Assembly (NCBI GenBank): GCA_902806575.1
Contig: CADCXD010000009.1
Location: 2,914,001-2,978,000 of the forward strand
DNA: 64,000 nucleotides
Direction: 5' to 3'
DNA from: Jackrogersella multiformis
Taxonomy: Eukaryota > Ascomycota > Sordariomycetes > Xylariales > Hypoxylaceae
Each line of letters opens with the position of its first letter. The first letter of the stretch is position 1. This document shows positions 24,428-36,821 of this stretch, piece by piece. The notes below the pieces were generated by a model. The model made no database searches. It was not told the DNA's origin and saw nothing but the letters and a program-made list of their open reading frames with translations. A program made the position numbers and the translations under genes.

Positions 24428-26562
24428 AAACTGGGTCTAAGGCTCGTTGATCGTTAAGGTTATAAAGTATTGTGTTAGATGTATGGAGGATGTAAGGTAG
24501 GCAAAAGAAAAGTCGAGATGCGGGAGTTTTTTGTTGGCTATATACCTTTACGGGGAGCTCTAGATGTTCAAGAAGAGACGATTTCGGTTGTTACAGTAAG
24601 ATGAAGGCCGAGTCTACTACTACCTATGTAGGTATCTATGTACAAATGCCTAGGAAGGTACCTGGGTAGCGTTGCGAGTTCGGAATCAGATCCTACCTAC
24701 CTATACCTACCTAGGTACTTAACGTTATGTACCTACATATAGGTAAGTGTGAACAGAAGGTTGAATCGATGTTTCCGGATCACGACATGATGCATACATC
24801 TTAGGCATCACACACCGTCCTAAAATCCTCAATGCGGTAGTATCTACCCAGATACCTACCAAGATGGTGGGGTCTAGAATGCGTAGCGGGGCAGGGGAAC
24901 CTTGATGGGCGTTGAAGGAAGAGGGGTTTAGAGACCATTGTTTTCGATGGATTGCTCTTTCTACCTACTTTGTTCAAACACTGCAGATTTTATAACAAAC
25001 CAAGATCAGATAAAGTCTAGCTCATATCCAATGTCCAAGCTACGGACTTAGGTACAAGGGGCTATTGCATTTCGTCATTCCATCATAAATCCATAATACC
25101 TCCTACCTTACCTTGGTAGACATACATAAAACAGACATAAAGCAGACATACACTCCGGAGGATCCGCACCACCTAACCTATATCCTTAGTAATTATATCC
25201 TTAGTAATACTTATCTACAGGTACCTACCTAGTCACACATTATTTCGGCGAATAGTTACTCTCGGCCAAAAATCAGGAACCTAGAAACACCGAGAAACAC
25301 ACGATTTATATTCAACGTTTGGGGAAAGAGGATGTTCGACTACCTGGGTAGGTACCGCACACATAAATATCACGAACCTCGGGATCTTGGGATAGTTAGT
25401 TACCTAGGTACCAAGGTAAAGTAGCTATACTGATATGTCAGCTACCTAGGTATGTATCGACCTGCAGAAATGTGAAGCTATGTGGGGGCCGAGCATGTGC
25501 GCTTAAGCTGCTAAGCAAGCTGCTAAGCTAGGAGAGGGAAGAGGCCATGTGAAAATTTGGAATTGGTTACATGTAGACAGCTTTTGGACCTTGGTCCTGT
25601 GGCCTGTCGATACCGGCCTGACCGGTGTTTGAGAAGACGTGTGTGTGCCATATGATGGTCATAATACTAATATAATACCTAGGTCTATAATAACGATTGG
25701 CAATGTATAATAACATAAGGTATATGAGCATTAACTACCTAAGGTAAGTTGAGTAACGATATTTGGAATATAACCTACCTAGGTATGTCACAGTCCATGT
25801 GTTGTGACCTATACCCCTGAGGATACCATAATTCCAAATTCCAGTTAGCCTCGAAGCTTACGTACATCTTGATCGTCTCAGACGGTAAGTTGTGAGTCAA
25901 AGACAATATTTGAATTGTCTGTGACCTTTCGAGTTTTGTCATTTAGTCCTTAGGGCGTCCAGGGCGTCGAGTGTCGTCTGTGAAATGTATGGTGAAGTAC
26001 CTACATACCTAACCTTAGGTGGGTATGAAGGCGCCGACGAAGCCTCCGAAATGAACATATTCGTCATCTGCTAGAGCCAGATCTAGCAGATTTAGTATGG
26101 TTGATTATTTGCAACCTTCGGGAGGGAAATGCCCATATCATCGTTGACATCCAAGAGAAGCGTTAAAATCCACCTACAGAAACCAACTCTAGCTCAGACC
26201 GATGCCACCTTGGTTCGATATCGGACCTCGCCGGACGGGAATTGAAACACCTACCTAATACCCATCTTCGGAACCCGAGGAAAAACAAAGGGGTTCAAAT
26301 TACATAATTGCGCACATCTTTCAAACCCGGCTTTTCTCCATCGGCTTGTCAAGATCGACTCCATAGATGCATATTTGCGGAGAATAACTCAGCCGTGATA
26401 TGGTGCATTACTCATCGACTGACATGAGGACTAAATAATAGTGAATATAAGGGAGTATAAGAGGATTCAAATTTGACAATCGAGCTGATGGATAGTCGTA
26501 AATAGTAACGTCTTAAGCCACATTCGAAGAAAAGAGAATTAATAAAACATAATTTCGACGCC
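24428..26562. other. long intergenic region rich in TACCTAGGTA motifs
   Basis: No coding frame seen on either strand. Copies of the TACCTAGGTA palindrome or close variants recur (for example about 24650-24720, 25218-25232, 25340-25355, 25400-25412, 25440-25455, 25775-25785). A short direct repeat ATATCCTTAGTAAT occurs twice around 25180-25210. The region serves the divergent promoters of the peroxiredoxin and NTF2-like genes. Confidence 0.5.
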
Positions 26563-27234
26563 ATGGCAAGCGACAACAAGGGAAAGCCTCCGTATCCGCC
26601 TTTCACCGCAGAAACCGCACAGATAAAAGTGAAAGCCGCTCAAGATGCTTGGAATACCAAGTATGTCGATTCTTTCTCCTATCATCCCTTTTCTCCACAT
26701 GAAGATTTAAAACTGAGGGGAAGAGGGAGAATGGGGTATCTTAAAATACCTAGGTATATAAGAAAAATATCTAAGGCTAACAATAAAACCCAACAGGGAC
26801 CCCGCAAGAGTGAAGCTCGCCTACACGACGGACTCGATCTGGCGCAACCGCGATACCTTCCTACAAGGGAGGGACGAGATCGAAGCCTTCTTGACCAAGA
26901 AGTGGGAGCGCGAGAATGGATACAGGCTCCGTAAGGAACTGTTCTCCTTCACCGACAATAGAATTGCGGTCCAGTTCTGGTATGAATGGTACGACAAGGA
27001 GGGGCAATGGTGGCGTACATATGGACTCGAGGATTGGACTTTTGCTGACGACGGCTTGATGAGGAAGCGCCAGAGTAAGTTGCTGCTCATCGTTTTGGTC
27101 TATTTAAGGATTTATATGGTTGCTAATTCATGACACCAGTGAGCGGAAATGATGTTAAGATCACTCATGAAGAGAGATGGTATAAGGACGGTGTGGACGT
27201 GAACACAGTTGCCATCTCCGAAAAGCATTGGTAG
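26563..27234 (+). CDS. DUF1348 / NTF2-like (SnoaL fold) small protein
   Basis: Three exons, 26563-26660, 26797-27074 and 27140-27234, give 156 aa. The sequence matches the DUF1348 family of NTF2-like folds: KVKAAQDAWNTKDPARVKLA, then a Trp/Arg-rich centre (WRNRDTFLQGRDEIEAFL, KWEREN), VQFWYEWYDKEGQWWRTYG and WTFADDGLMRKRQ. The whole protein is this one domain. Members are widespread in bacteria and fungi; no reaction is firmly assigned to the family as far as I know. Start chosen at the first ATG, just after an A-rich leader and giving the expected N-terminus. Introns are 136 and 65 nt. Confidence 0.9.
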
Positions 27235-28479
27235 AACGAGGTATACTGGTGGCTATACGTTCATTAAGAGGGAAATATGCATAAGCATTCCTAAAGAAAG
27301 CCATAGTCAGAGCAGTTCAAGAAGTATGTTAGCCGTAAAAGCTATGGATGAACTAAAAACTACTAATTACCTAGGTACCTAATGGTTATATTTGTCTTTT
27401 ACGAGGCGATGCTTGAGTGATACATAGCTAGACGAATCCAGAGGGGCTGGGGAAAGGGAGGAAAGGCGCTCATCGAGAACCGGTTACTAGAATGCATTGC
27501 GTCAGCACTAATAATCGAGGCGTAAGATCAAGCCTCTTAATATGGGTAGAGCTGGGCGTGCCATCAAACGTTAGATTTATATATTAAGGTACCAGCCACA
27601 TGGGCCTCGACCACATGGCATTATACCTACCTAGGTACCTAGGTAGGTACTCAGGGAAAAGATCTAAACCCGGACAGAGCGAAATTGACATCAAACCCCA
27701 CAAGCACAAAATAAATGGCTTGCATGCTGCCATTCATGGTGACCCCCCAGGGTTGAGAGTGGCGTCTTTATGGTACGACAGAAGACGCGATAGAACAAGA
27801 CATCTTATTTCTTTTTGAAGTCCGCTCTACTAAAGCTAACTTGCCTACCCAAGTACGCACTACGATGAAATAGAAAGGGAACACCTTGCTCGGTAAGAAC
27901 ATCCGAAGGAACAGGATAAGAACACCCCTATTTACGGACTCGCAGATAAATAAGAATAATTTATATTAGTTTAATATATATATAGCTCCTATAAAGATGA
28001 AATTCCCACGTGACCTTTAAGGGCCTTCCCATTTCAGGGGTAACTGTTCGGCACTTATTTGACAGCATGCATAAAGCCAAGGGAACCCCTTTATAACCAC
28101 GTAATTAGCGAATCTCGCGGCAACTATACGTACTGGTATTTTAGGTATGATTTAACGAGATCTACTAGCTATAGTTCATTTTGACTAAGACGAAGCCCAG
28201 CTCTACGGTAAGAACTATTTATATGTTTAGTTCGAATCGGTTTACTAATGAGAATGCTAGAACATAGCGCCTCAAAAATATGGCAGTTACCCCTGCATAT
28301 TAAAAGCATTGCAAACTCGAAGGGGGCATTGAGCCGAAAATGAAATAAAAAAGGCCTCCGAGCTATTCCAAGACGCTAAATACCCAAAGGAGGATCCATG
28401 AAGGGATTTGAGATACAATTTTTTTTTTTCGAGAGCTGAGTATAAATAGGTATGTAGAGTGGGATGAGAGTTATTAACT
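27235..28479. other. intergenic with a 26-bp perfect palindrome
   Basis: No gene seen. At 27624-27649 there is a perfect 26-bp palindrome built from two overlapping TACCTAGGTA units with flanking repeats. Poly-T at about 28420-28430. Confidence 0.5.
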
Positions 28480-29510
28480 ACCTAGGTACTACCTACCAGA
28501 TATCATCTCATACTGTGCCGTATCACATTCCTCATATGTATAAAATCTTTCAGGTGTAAGATAAAATCCCGATGCATGACATCAAGACCCTTGTACCGAT
28601 CAATCGTAGATTTTATATCGCCGATCTCCTGTGGGGATAAACAGGGGTAGTCTCAGATCTCCGGGTTCAGTCCAGGGTGATTCTAGCTCGACATCCATGT
28701 CCTTAGCTTCGTTTATCAGATTATTTTCCCATTGCTTCAGCTCCTTTAGGTAATGTTCTATATCAGTGTAATGTCACTTCTAATTTTGTACCTGTTCTAT
28801 TGGTACGTTGATTCTATCCTCACGACGGCTTGCGTTTGTCTCTCGGCTCTTACCGTAGTATCACTTTTGAACGTAGCTCGGGCATCATTTGTCTTTCAGG
28901 CCGCTGGTTCGGGAACCGTCTGCGAAGTCGTCTGTCTTGCATAGATCTCGCGAGGCCTCGCCAGTTCCCTGTTGGGCCTGGTTGACATATTCCTGGCTTG
29001 CCTCGTAGCAAACTCTAGCCTTGGCGACCCTAACTAGACTGAATCATGATTACCATGTGCCTAGGTGTCACATATCCAATCCGGTATCTCCCCCGTAATA
29101 TTCGTTGCTAGCTAGCTTAGTGATTTTAAGTATAGTCGGCTAGCTGAATTTCGAAAGACTCCAGCTGGAGTAGCTTCTGCACCGGATGGTAAACCCCAGA
29201 GTATTCGTACTTGGGATTAATATACTCGTAAAAGATGCAGCGCAGATCTTAACGAGAGAATATACGCCAGTAGTAGTTCATTACAGGTCGTCAGCTGAAT
29301 CTAGACCTCATTGGTTACGTTCCGAAGACTTAGTCCAGGACTACCATCTAGTACGAATTGGCTGTGTCTAACCACGCAGCTGTAAATCATAGGGCGATAT
29401 GTTGGCTTCCGCACTCTCGTATGCACCTGTCCTTACGTCTAAGACATCCGCGAGTCTGTTATCTAATTCGTGTTTTCTAGATGGTCGGCCAAGTTCTCGA
29501 CCCTCGGTCC
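28480..29510 (-). pseudogene. possible decayed coding sequence, family not recognised
   Basis: Several minus-strand stretches look protein-coding but are broken by stops and frame changes. In order along the minus strand: about 29508-29368, containing ELDNRLADVLDVRTGAYES and ending at TAG; about 29235-29110, containing INPKYEYSGVYHPVQKLLQL; about 28775-28670, containing DIEHYLKELKQWENNLINEA; and about 28617-28520, after a plausible CAG acceptor, containing EIGDIKSTIDRYKGLDVMHR. Helical, charged composition suggests a coiled-coil protein. I cannot join these into one open gene, so either it is a pseudogene or it is a fast-evolving gene with more introns than I resolved. Charged helices of this kind occur in fungal heterokaryon-incompatibility and NLR-like proteins, but nothing specific supports that. 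Confidence 0.4.
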
Positions 29511-29692
29511 CTGATCATCCTGTTTGTTTTCCACTCCTGGGTATCTATTATATACGTGAGAGCCCTCGACCTATTTCACTTGTCTTAGACGGTTGTAGAT
29601 CACCTCTGGGAGTTTCTCTTTATTGATATCTCGAAATCTATTTCGAGGTTACGGAGAAGATCTCGAACGATCGTCGATCACCTTGTTTTAAC

Positions 29693-31231
29693 ATGGGCCT
29701 TCCTTCACTAAAGTATCGACGGCCGGAGTATGTCGACAAGGAGCAATTTCGACGAAGCAATACTTCTCTCTCAGATAATGAGAAGAGCGATGCTTCGCTC
29801 AAATCAGGTCAATCGCGCTCTTTATACGGTATACCTAGCGCTCTCACTTTCGACAAAATCATTAGTGGCGGAACATGTCCAGTGAGTTGCTTTGCTCAAC
29901 GTAGAATCATAGAATCGTGATCTGTGTGCTAACAAAGTCATGTCTCACAGCCATGCACCATCCGCGACTTTATGAACTATTTGGTCTACATCGAACACGC
30001 GGCCGAGAATCTGCAGTTCTTCCTTTGGTACCGCGACTATGTCAAGAGGTTCAGCGAGATCAACGCCTCTGAAGCTCGATTGTCTCCAGAATGGACGCAG
30101 GCGATGGAAGAAGAGGCGGCTGCCAAGATCCAGAAAGATGCTGCCGACAAGATGAGACGACAGCCGAACGCCGCCGCCATTTTCAAGGGCACTGATTTCG
30201 AAAAAGGGGCGGCGGATGTTATGGTAGAAAATAGGGACCCCTTTTCAACACCGCCATCTACTCCTAGCGTCAAGAGTTTCCCATCGTTCTTCTCGGGGTC
30301 ACAATTATGGGGCCATCGAGCACAAGCTCAAGGTGCATTCAGCGCCGCCGGTGCCGCACAGCCATGTACGTTTTCCCCCTCATCCGTCCCAACCTTCCGC
30401 AATCACCACCGCCAGCACTAACGCCCACCCACCCACCTAGTCACGATCCAGCCCTTCCGCGCAGAAATCAACCGCGTCATCAGCACGTACATGGCCCCCT
30501 CGGCGCCCCGGCAGCTCAACCTGTCGGGCCGGGAGCAGAAAGGCGCGATCCTCGCCCTGGCATACACGACGCACCCGTCGGCGCTGCGCTCGGTCGCGCG
30601 CAGCGTCGAGGACACGCTGAGGCGGCAGGCGCACCCCAACTTCATCCGCTGGAGCATCTGCAACGGCAACCCGGCGCGCGCGCGCTTCGCCCAGGGCCTC
30701 GGCGTCGGGGTCATAGCCTGCGCTACCGTCGGTGCGGCCGTGCTGGCTTTGAGCGGCGCGGCTAGGGGCTGGCGCGCGCTGTTCGCGGTCGGCTGGGTGC
30801 TGGGCATCGCGACGCTGGTGGCGGCGTTCAAGGGCATGTGTGTGGTGCTGCACGGGCTGCACCACCGGCACGTGCGGCCGTGGGAGCTGTTCGAATCCGA
30901 ATCGGATTCCGGCTCCCCGTCTTCTGCTTCTTCTTCTTCTTCTTCTTCCTCCCCTACCTCGTTCGATGAGTCGGAGCTCGGGGAGCGGGGCAAGGGGGGC
31001 AGCTTCGACTCGTTCGGGTCGGGCAACAGCTACGAGGACGAGCCGTGGGTTGTGAAGTACGAGCGCCGCGCAGTCGTGAGGAAGGTGTTCGACCGCGAGA
31101 TCTGGGTCCAGGAGCCCGCGCTAAGGCAGATACAGGACGTCATCTTCGTGCAGGCGGTGCTGGCTGGGCTTCTGGGCGCCGGCGTGCTGACGGCTGTGTT
31201 TATGAGCGTGCCCAGCGGGGGTTTCTTTTGA
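29693..31231 (+). CDS. Rax1-like RGS-domain membrane protein
   Basis: Exons 29693-29881, 29951-30365 and 30441-31231 give 464 aa. An RGS-like domain occupies the N-terminal half, split by introns and a Ser/Pro/Ala-rich insert: LTFDKIISGGTCPPCTIRDF, then YLVYIEHAAENLQFFLWYRD, then FRAEINRVISTYM. C-terminal to it are three hydrophobic segments (about 285-305, 313-337 and 438-458), with a Ser-rich acidic loop between the second and third. An RGS-like domain plus three C-terminal membrane spans is the plan of yeast Rax1, which with Rax2 marks sites of polar growth; in filamentous fungi such proteins also affect G-protein signalling and conidiation. Exon 3 is markedly GC-rich. The 5' exon codes for a short disordered leader. 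Confidence 0.85.
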
Positions 31232-32428
31232 GGAGTTTCATTTACCTAGTCGTATTGTTTTCGCTGTATAAGTTTGTTTGAGTTAGGGAGTTGTTGGATG
31301 TGTCATGGTTATTAGACTACCTAGGTAGGAAGGGTACATAAAGGGGTTCAGGGGTTCAGGGGTTAGGTCTAGGTAGTTGGTCGGTCTATCTTCATAGTGT
31401 TGGGATACGTCTTTGTTTAGGGGCAATACATCATGTGTACCTGGTTGGATCTGTTCTGATAGTTATTAAAATACCTGATTCTTATTATCCCTTCTTAAAT
31501 AACTTGCGGATGGCGATTAGTGTTAAAAGGTTCATATAATTACTTAGGTACCTAGGTAGTTATTAGGGAATAACTGTGCTTTTTCATAACCTTGGAAACT
31601 TCCAAGGTTCATTTATATAATAATTATTTCATAGAGTTAATTCGTATCTCGGCTCTCTGCGGCTCTCGGGTTAGGTTATCTGGCAGCCGGGGTATAAAGT
31701 CTCGGGCTGATCGGGTAAGCACAGGGCGGCTGGTGCCGTAATACCCATTGGCACGTTACACGGTTACGTACGAGGGGTTTCGGTTTGGGATTCTGGTAGG
31801 TACTTAGGTAGGTAGGTAGTAGGCGGGGGAGAAGGCGGGGGTCTGTTGGGGGTTCAAAAACGAGGTAAAATTTAATTATCGATAAGTCAAACCAGCATCC
31901 ATGGTTGTCACTGCGGAGAAAGAAAAAAAAGGTTATAGATTGTGTAACCAAAGCGAATCACGTTCCAAGGTTCCTTTGAATGGGTCTGTGACTGGCTTTA
32001 TTTCTCCGTTCCTCGGATATAAACCTAGTATCTTACCTACATCTAGGTAGTTATCCTATACCTTACCTAGGTAGCATCCTATATTTTAGTATCCTACATC
32101 TTAATATCCTACCTCTTGGTGTCTTCCATTTATCTTACCTACCTAAATCCCTAAAGGTATATCTTACCTACCTAAGGTAATAATCCTGATGCTTCAATTG
32201 CTTTCGCTACCACCATCCCTATCTTATACCGAAGCCAGATCTGACACCAGGTAGATCGCGAATTCATGCCTCCCTGATCTTTTTCCACTCTTAGGCTTCT
32301 GAGCCAGCAGAACCCTTCGAATACCTACCCTCATTTATTTCTACCTAGCTACTTTTTGTTTCTCTCGCATACTATCTCGCATATTCCCTCGCACGCTTCA
32401 TAGCCCGGTCCTGGACGAACGAGAGAAG
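31232..32428. other. intergenic
   Basis: No gene supported. TACCTAGG-type motifs at about 31318-31328, 31540-31560, 31800-31822 and several at 32030-32170. C/T-rich leader before pantothenate kinase from about 32280. Confidence 0.5.
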
Positions 32429-33992
32429 ATGCCCGCCGACCATTACCAAGCAGAAATTGCGATTGAGGATGGCGAAGACGACGGGAACACCGTTGCGCCG
32501 CAGCAGAATACAGGAAGACCGCGAACTATGACAAGCACAGCCGAGATAGATAGCACCATCACACACCCCGGTTCCGTTCGCATAAATGTCAAGGGCGCAT
32601 TCATTGTCGATACGCCCGAGCAGCCAGGCACTCCCTCAACTCTCCCTGGGTCCGACAGAAATGTATACCATGACACAAAAGACATTCGTCTCCCCAACCA
32701 TACTGCTGTTATCAGTCATATCGCCGTTGATGTAAGCCTCTCTTAGTAAGAACTAGAGCTTTTGACTCCAAGCCAGACCAATTTGACCTTTAATTCCTTC
32801 TTCTAGATCGGCGGCTCGTTAGCGAAGCTTGTATATTTTTCTCGCGAAGCGCATTCCACCGAACCAGGAGGGCGGCTCAACTTCCAATCTTTCGAGACCG
32901 ATCGCATTGACGACTGTATAGAATTCATGCGCGACCTGAAGGACAAGCAGCTAGCTCTCAATGGCTCGAAGCCCGGGGAACTGTGCGTGATGGCCACTGG
33001 AGGCGGCGCTTACAAGTTCTACGACAACATTCGGCAACGACTTGAAGTTGACGTTCTGAGAGAAGATGAAATGGAGTGTTTGATTATTGGTCAGTTCCGG
33101 TTATGTTAGCATTGGGAGAGCTAGAGACTAACTTGCGAACGTCGCGATAGGCCTTGATTTCTTCATTACCGAGATACCCCGCGAGGTTTTCACATATTCC
33201 GAAACGGATCCTATGCACTTCGCTTCGCCTACTACTAATATATACCCCTATATGCTCGTAAATATAGGATCTGGTGTCAGTATCCTCAAAGTGTCCGGGC
33301 CGCGGGCGTACGAGCGAGTGGGCGGTACATCCCTCGGCGGCGGCACGCTCTGGGGTATTCTCTCTCTTCTCACACCAGCTGAATCGTTCGATGATATGTT
33401 GAACATGGCCGCCCACGGCGACAACGCCAAGGTCGATATGCTGGTTGGCGATATTTATGGCGCCGACTATGGTAAAATCGGGCTAAAGAGTACCACGATC
33501 GCAAGCTCCTTCGGCAAAGTCTTTCGCATGAAACGCGAAGCAGAGAACGAAGCCGAAGATATGGGCGGGCTTTCAAATGGCGATGACCAACACCGGCGGC
33601 AGCAGCAGCAGCAGAGTTCAGAGCAAGCCTCTTCCTCGCAGGCACAACAACACCGTCCCACATCCTCTAGGGCCAGCGAGCTTGCGCGAACACGCTTTTC
33701 CAGTGCCGACATATCCCGTTCCCTACTGTACGCCATCAGTAACAATATCGGTCAGATCTCATACCTACAGTCGCAAGTACACGGGCTTTCACGCATTTAT
33801 TTTGGCGGGTCATTTATTCGTGGCCATCCGCAGACCATGAACACACTAAGCTATGCCATCAAGTTTTGGAGTAAAGGCGAGAAGCAAGCCTACTTTTTAC
33901 GACACGAGGGGTATCTAGGTGCAGTTGGCGCATTCCTCAAACATCAACCCCGAAATTGGGGCCGCAGAGGCAGTTTTGAGGAGGCCCGATGA
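32429..33992 (+). CDS. CAB1: pantothenate kinase (eukaryotic type II)
   Basis: Phosphorylates pantothenate, the first and usually rate-limiting step of coenzyme A synthesis, in the cytosol. Exons 32429-32731, 32807-33089 and 33151-33992 (introns 75 and 61 nt) give 475 aa. Family signatures: DIGGSLAKLVYF at about 101 (ATP-binding), CVMATGGGAYKF, PYMLVNIGSGVSILKV, YERVGGTSLGGGTLWGI, and NNIGQISYLQS plus YFGGSFIRGH near the end. An insert of about 45 residues rich in Gln and Ser (coded by CAG/CAA repeats near 33600) sits between KVFRMKREAE and the last domain segment. The N-terminal 90 residues are poorly conserved and disordered. Confidence 0.95.
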
Positions 33993-34645
33993 CCTTAAGA
34001 GAGGCTCAAGGGCTAGACGGGGAATGATGCTTATGATAGCCCAGTTATAAACACCTCCGAGTAAGCCATGTTAGTGATACTGTTGATCACAAACCGTGGG
34101 AGAGGGAAAGTCTTGAGTGGACCGCAGAAAGTCCCCAAGTTGGAACCATGCGTGACGCTGAAGAAATATCGGCGTCTCCGTATCGTACTATGCCTACTCC
34201 CTGCTACCGGTTACTCTTTACCACCAACCTCTACATATCATCGTACCTGTATTATATAGATGTCACAAGTACGAAGTAGGAATAGCATTTTTCTTGTAGT
34301 AAATCACTTTTATAGCATACATCGCGGATACCAAGACATGGACGCGGAAAAACACAGCATAACTAATAGACAAACACCTAAACAATCTATCAACTGAATT
34401 TTCTATGTGGTGCCCTCATAATAGCTAGATCGTTGTAATACCTGTCCCTATAACTGGTGATAATTCATACGAAATGCAAAAACCCCTTCTAGTTATATCA
34501 CTGCATCGAACAAAATATTATGGGTGTCTTGCCACTAATTTTTTTAAAAATTTAAATAGTACCTAGGTAGGTATTTATCTACATCACTTGATGTTATATC
34601 CATGAAATAACGAAAAGGCAATAGCAACTATATTCAAGACACAAA
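33993..34645. other. intergenic
   Basis: Nothing coding is visible. One TACCTAGGTA-type motif at about 34560-34573. Confidence 0.5.
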
Positions 34646-34670
34646 AAAGAAAAAGGAGAAAAAAAAGAAA
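34646..34670 (-). terminator. RNA polymerase III T-run terminator
   Basis: Immediately after the tRNA 3' end on the minus strand comes TTTCTTTTTT and further T runs, the expected Pol III stop. Confidence 0.75.
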
Positions 34671-34744
34671 TGATCGAACCCAGGCTTGAACTGGGGACCT
34701 TCAGTGTGTTAGACTGACGTGATGACCAACTACACCATCCGACC
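34671..34744 (-). tRNA. tRNA-Val (anticodon AAC)
   Basis: The minus strand folds as a 74-nt cloverleaf without an intron. Acceptor arm GGTCGGA pairs with TTCGATC (two G-U pairs), discriminator A. The anticodon stem TCAGT/ACTGA encloses loop CTAACAC, so the anticodon is AAC (valine). T-arm CCCAG/CTGGG encloses TTCAAGC, which is box B; D-loop sequence with TGGTGTAGTTGG provides box A. CCA is not encoded, as usual in eukaryotes. Confidence 0.93.
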
Positions 34745-35437
34745 CTACTTCTCCAGCGAGGAACCATACTGGTTCCATCACGTACTGGTGGAGAGTTTCC
34801 AATTAGGGTATATACCTAGTACCTAAGTAGTTGTGGGGACGGTGCTGAGATTGATTGGTTAAGAGAGTTTGCTTGCTTGCTTAGCATTGGTGCTTCTCTA
34901 ATAGAAATCTTACGTAATGCGAAATATACTAGGTACCTAGGTACCTATTTCTTTCTATTCCCTTTCTTCTACTGTTTAGATCACCAAGGGGTTCATCTTA
35001 AAAAAGTGTTGTGGGTAAAACAAGAAACGTAATATGCCAGTTTGATAGGAACACAGGTATTATTTGTAATGAGAATAGTTCAATATATTACACACAACGT
35101 GTTAACCCATTTTCAATTAACAGCGCAACGATATTGAAGTCAGAGCGCTATCCAGGGACTTATTCCGTCTGATGCGTGGAAGAAGACCTTATAGCACTGC
35201 TGTAAGCTCCACCTAGGGATTTCTATCCTAACAAGAAAGCTGAGAGAAAAGAAAATATCGCTACCGCTCATGCTACATTCGAGGATAAAAGAGCAGTGCT
35301 AGCCTCCTTATGTGCTTAAACTCGCCCGAATATCCAAAAAAAAAAAAAGTCTTGTCGTGCGTATCCCTCCAGAGCGGTTTTAGCTCGTGGCGAGCACACC
35401 CAACGATCGGGCAATGCCAGGGCTCCATATCCTCCGG
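34745..35437. other. intergenic
   Basis: No gene seen. TACCTAGGTA motif at about 34931-34946, and a 13-A run at about 35336-35348. Confidence 0.5.
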
Positions 35438-36821
35438 TTACAGAGAGCTATAAGCTTCGAGATCTACGCCGAGGTTCCAGGTTGGCCCTTCAACAACCTC
35501 AGCTGCGAAGCTTGGATCCTCGGACACGCTAGAGATATCAGTCGCCGGTTCCATTTCTGTTTCTAGCAGAGAGAAGTAATCCATAAAGGGCGAATTGACA
35601 AGGGGCGGTTCGAAATCCGTCGAATTGAATGTATCATTTCCTCCCCTCTCTACCTCTTCGTGCAAGGCATCAGCATCGGCACACCAGGACATCCCGAAAT
35701 CCCTCTCGAAGTCGGATTGGATGGTTTCAAATAGATGGATGCAATGTTCGTGCTGTTCACCCGAGCCGGTAATAAGGCATTTGTTTGGCTCGTGGTCCGC
35801 AAAGATGCAATGCTTTGTATGAGTTGAACCGAGGGAACACTCCTTGTCCGTGATATGCCGGTGGGGAGGACACGGGTTGAAACACGTAGGGCGTAGAGCG
35901 GCAAATTTACAATCGCAGCTATAGGTACGCTACCAACGGGGTTAGTATCTTTATTTACTACTAATATACTATGATTATAGTCGGTGTAGTTTATAGATCA
36001 AGGCAGCTTACGTTTGGATTTCGTACCAGCGAAATGTACGTAGGCTTGACGTATGGTGAACCATCGTCGCTGGAGCTATCGAAACTGCCTCGGGAACTGC
36101 AATCTGAGTTGGCATATCGAGGGACCTCGAGATCCTCGACTAGGACCTCTTCCAAGGTAAGTCTGCCTTGCCCATGTCTATCTGGGGAAGAGTAGACGCG
36201 ATATCCGTTCATAAGAAGCGCCGAGGGTGGATTGGTCCTGTTCCGGATGGCCATGAGCTGTATTTCGAATAGAGACTTCTTTTGAGCATCGCTAATCTTT
36301 TCGTAGCTAGCGAGCTCAGCTGGACCGACGAGACCTAATCTAGTTACCTTTGAAACCCCGACCTTCTGAACGATGACCATAACCAGTTTCTCCCCTAATA
36401 TCTTTCGTGGGGTACCGATTACTGTATATAAGCTGCCGTCAGGTGCTTTAAAGCCAGGGACCCAACATATCTGCGATATAGGGACTTTCGAGGCTTCAAA
36501 GGAAGTCAAGTTGACAACGTAGACCTCATTCGGCTTGCAATTATAGTTATGTATAGGTATCCAGACGGGAAAGCAATCGGTTTCTATTAGGTCTGCTGAG
36601 ATGAACACACCGTGTGCCTCGGCTTGATACGCATCTTCGTAGATATCATCTCTCAAATCAGTAGCGCTGCCAAGAATTCGCGGCTCTTGTTTGTTTACGC
36701 CTTCCAGCGGTTGAACGATTAGTGTCGGTACGGGAGCGTTTAGATTTAGAACAGGTGACTGGACGAGAGTGTTTTGATGGGCCCAATGATAGTTCCAGAC
36801 GTATATATGATAGTTAGCCAT
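35438..36821 (-). CDS. hypothetical protein with Cys-rich C-terminal half; apparent frameshift
   Basis: I do not recognise the family. Exon 1 (36821-36012) codes for 270 aa with a regular fold-like composition (starts MANYHIYVWNYHW; contains GSLYTVIGTPRKILGEKLVM). A GTAAGC donor at 36011 and a TAG acceptor at 35931-35933 lead into exon 2. Exon 2 starts TYSCDCKFAALRPTCF in one frame and continues NPCPPHRHITDKECS, with more Cys/His, in the next frame. The shift falls at a run of four T on the minus strand (about 35880-35884); with three T the two halves would read as one. The tail is acidic and ends at 35438. If the intron is retained, the first exon ends by itself at a stop at 35991. A sequencing indel or a real mutation are both possible. 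Confidence 0.6.

Noticed and set aside
30418..31026. 202-codon minus frame
   Set aside because: Antisense to the GC-rich third exon of the Rax1-like gene.
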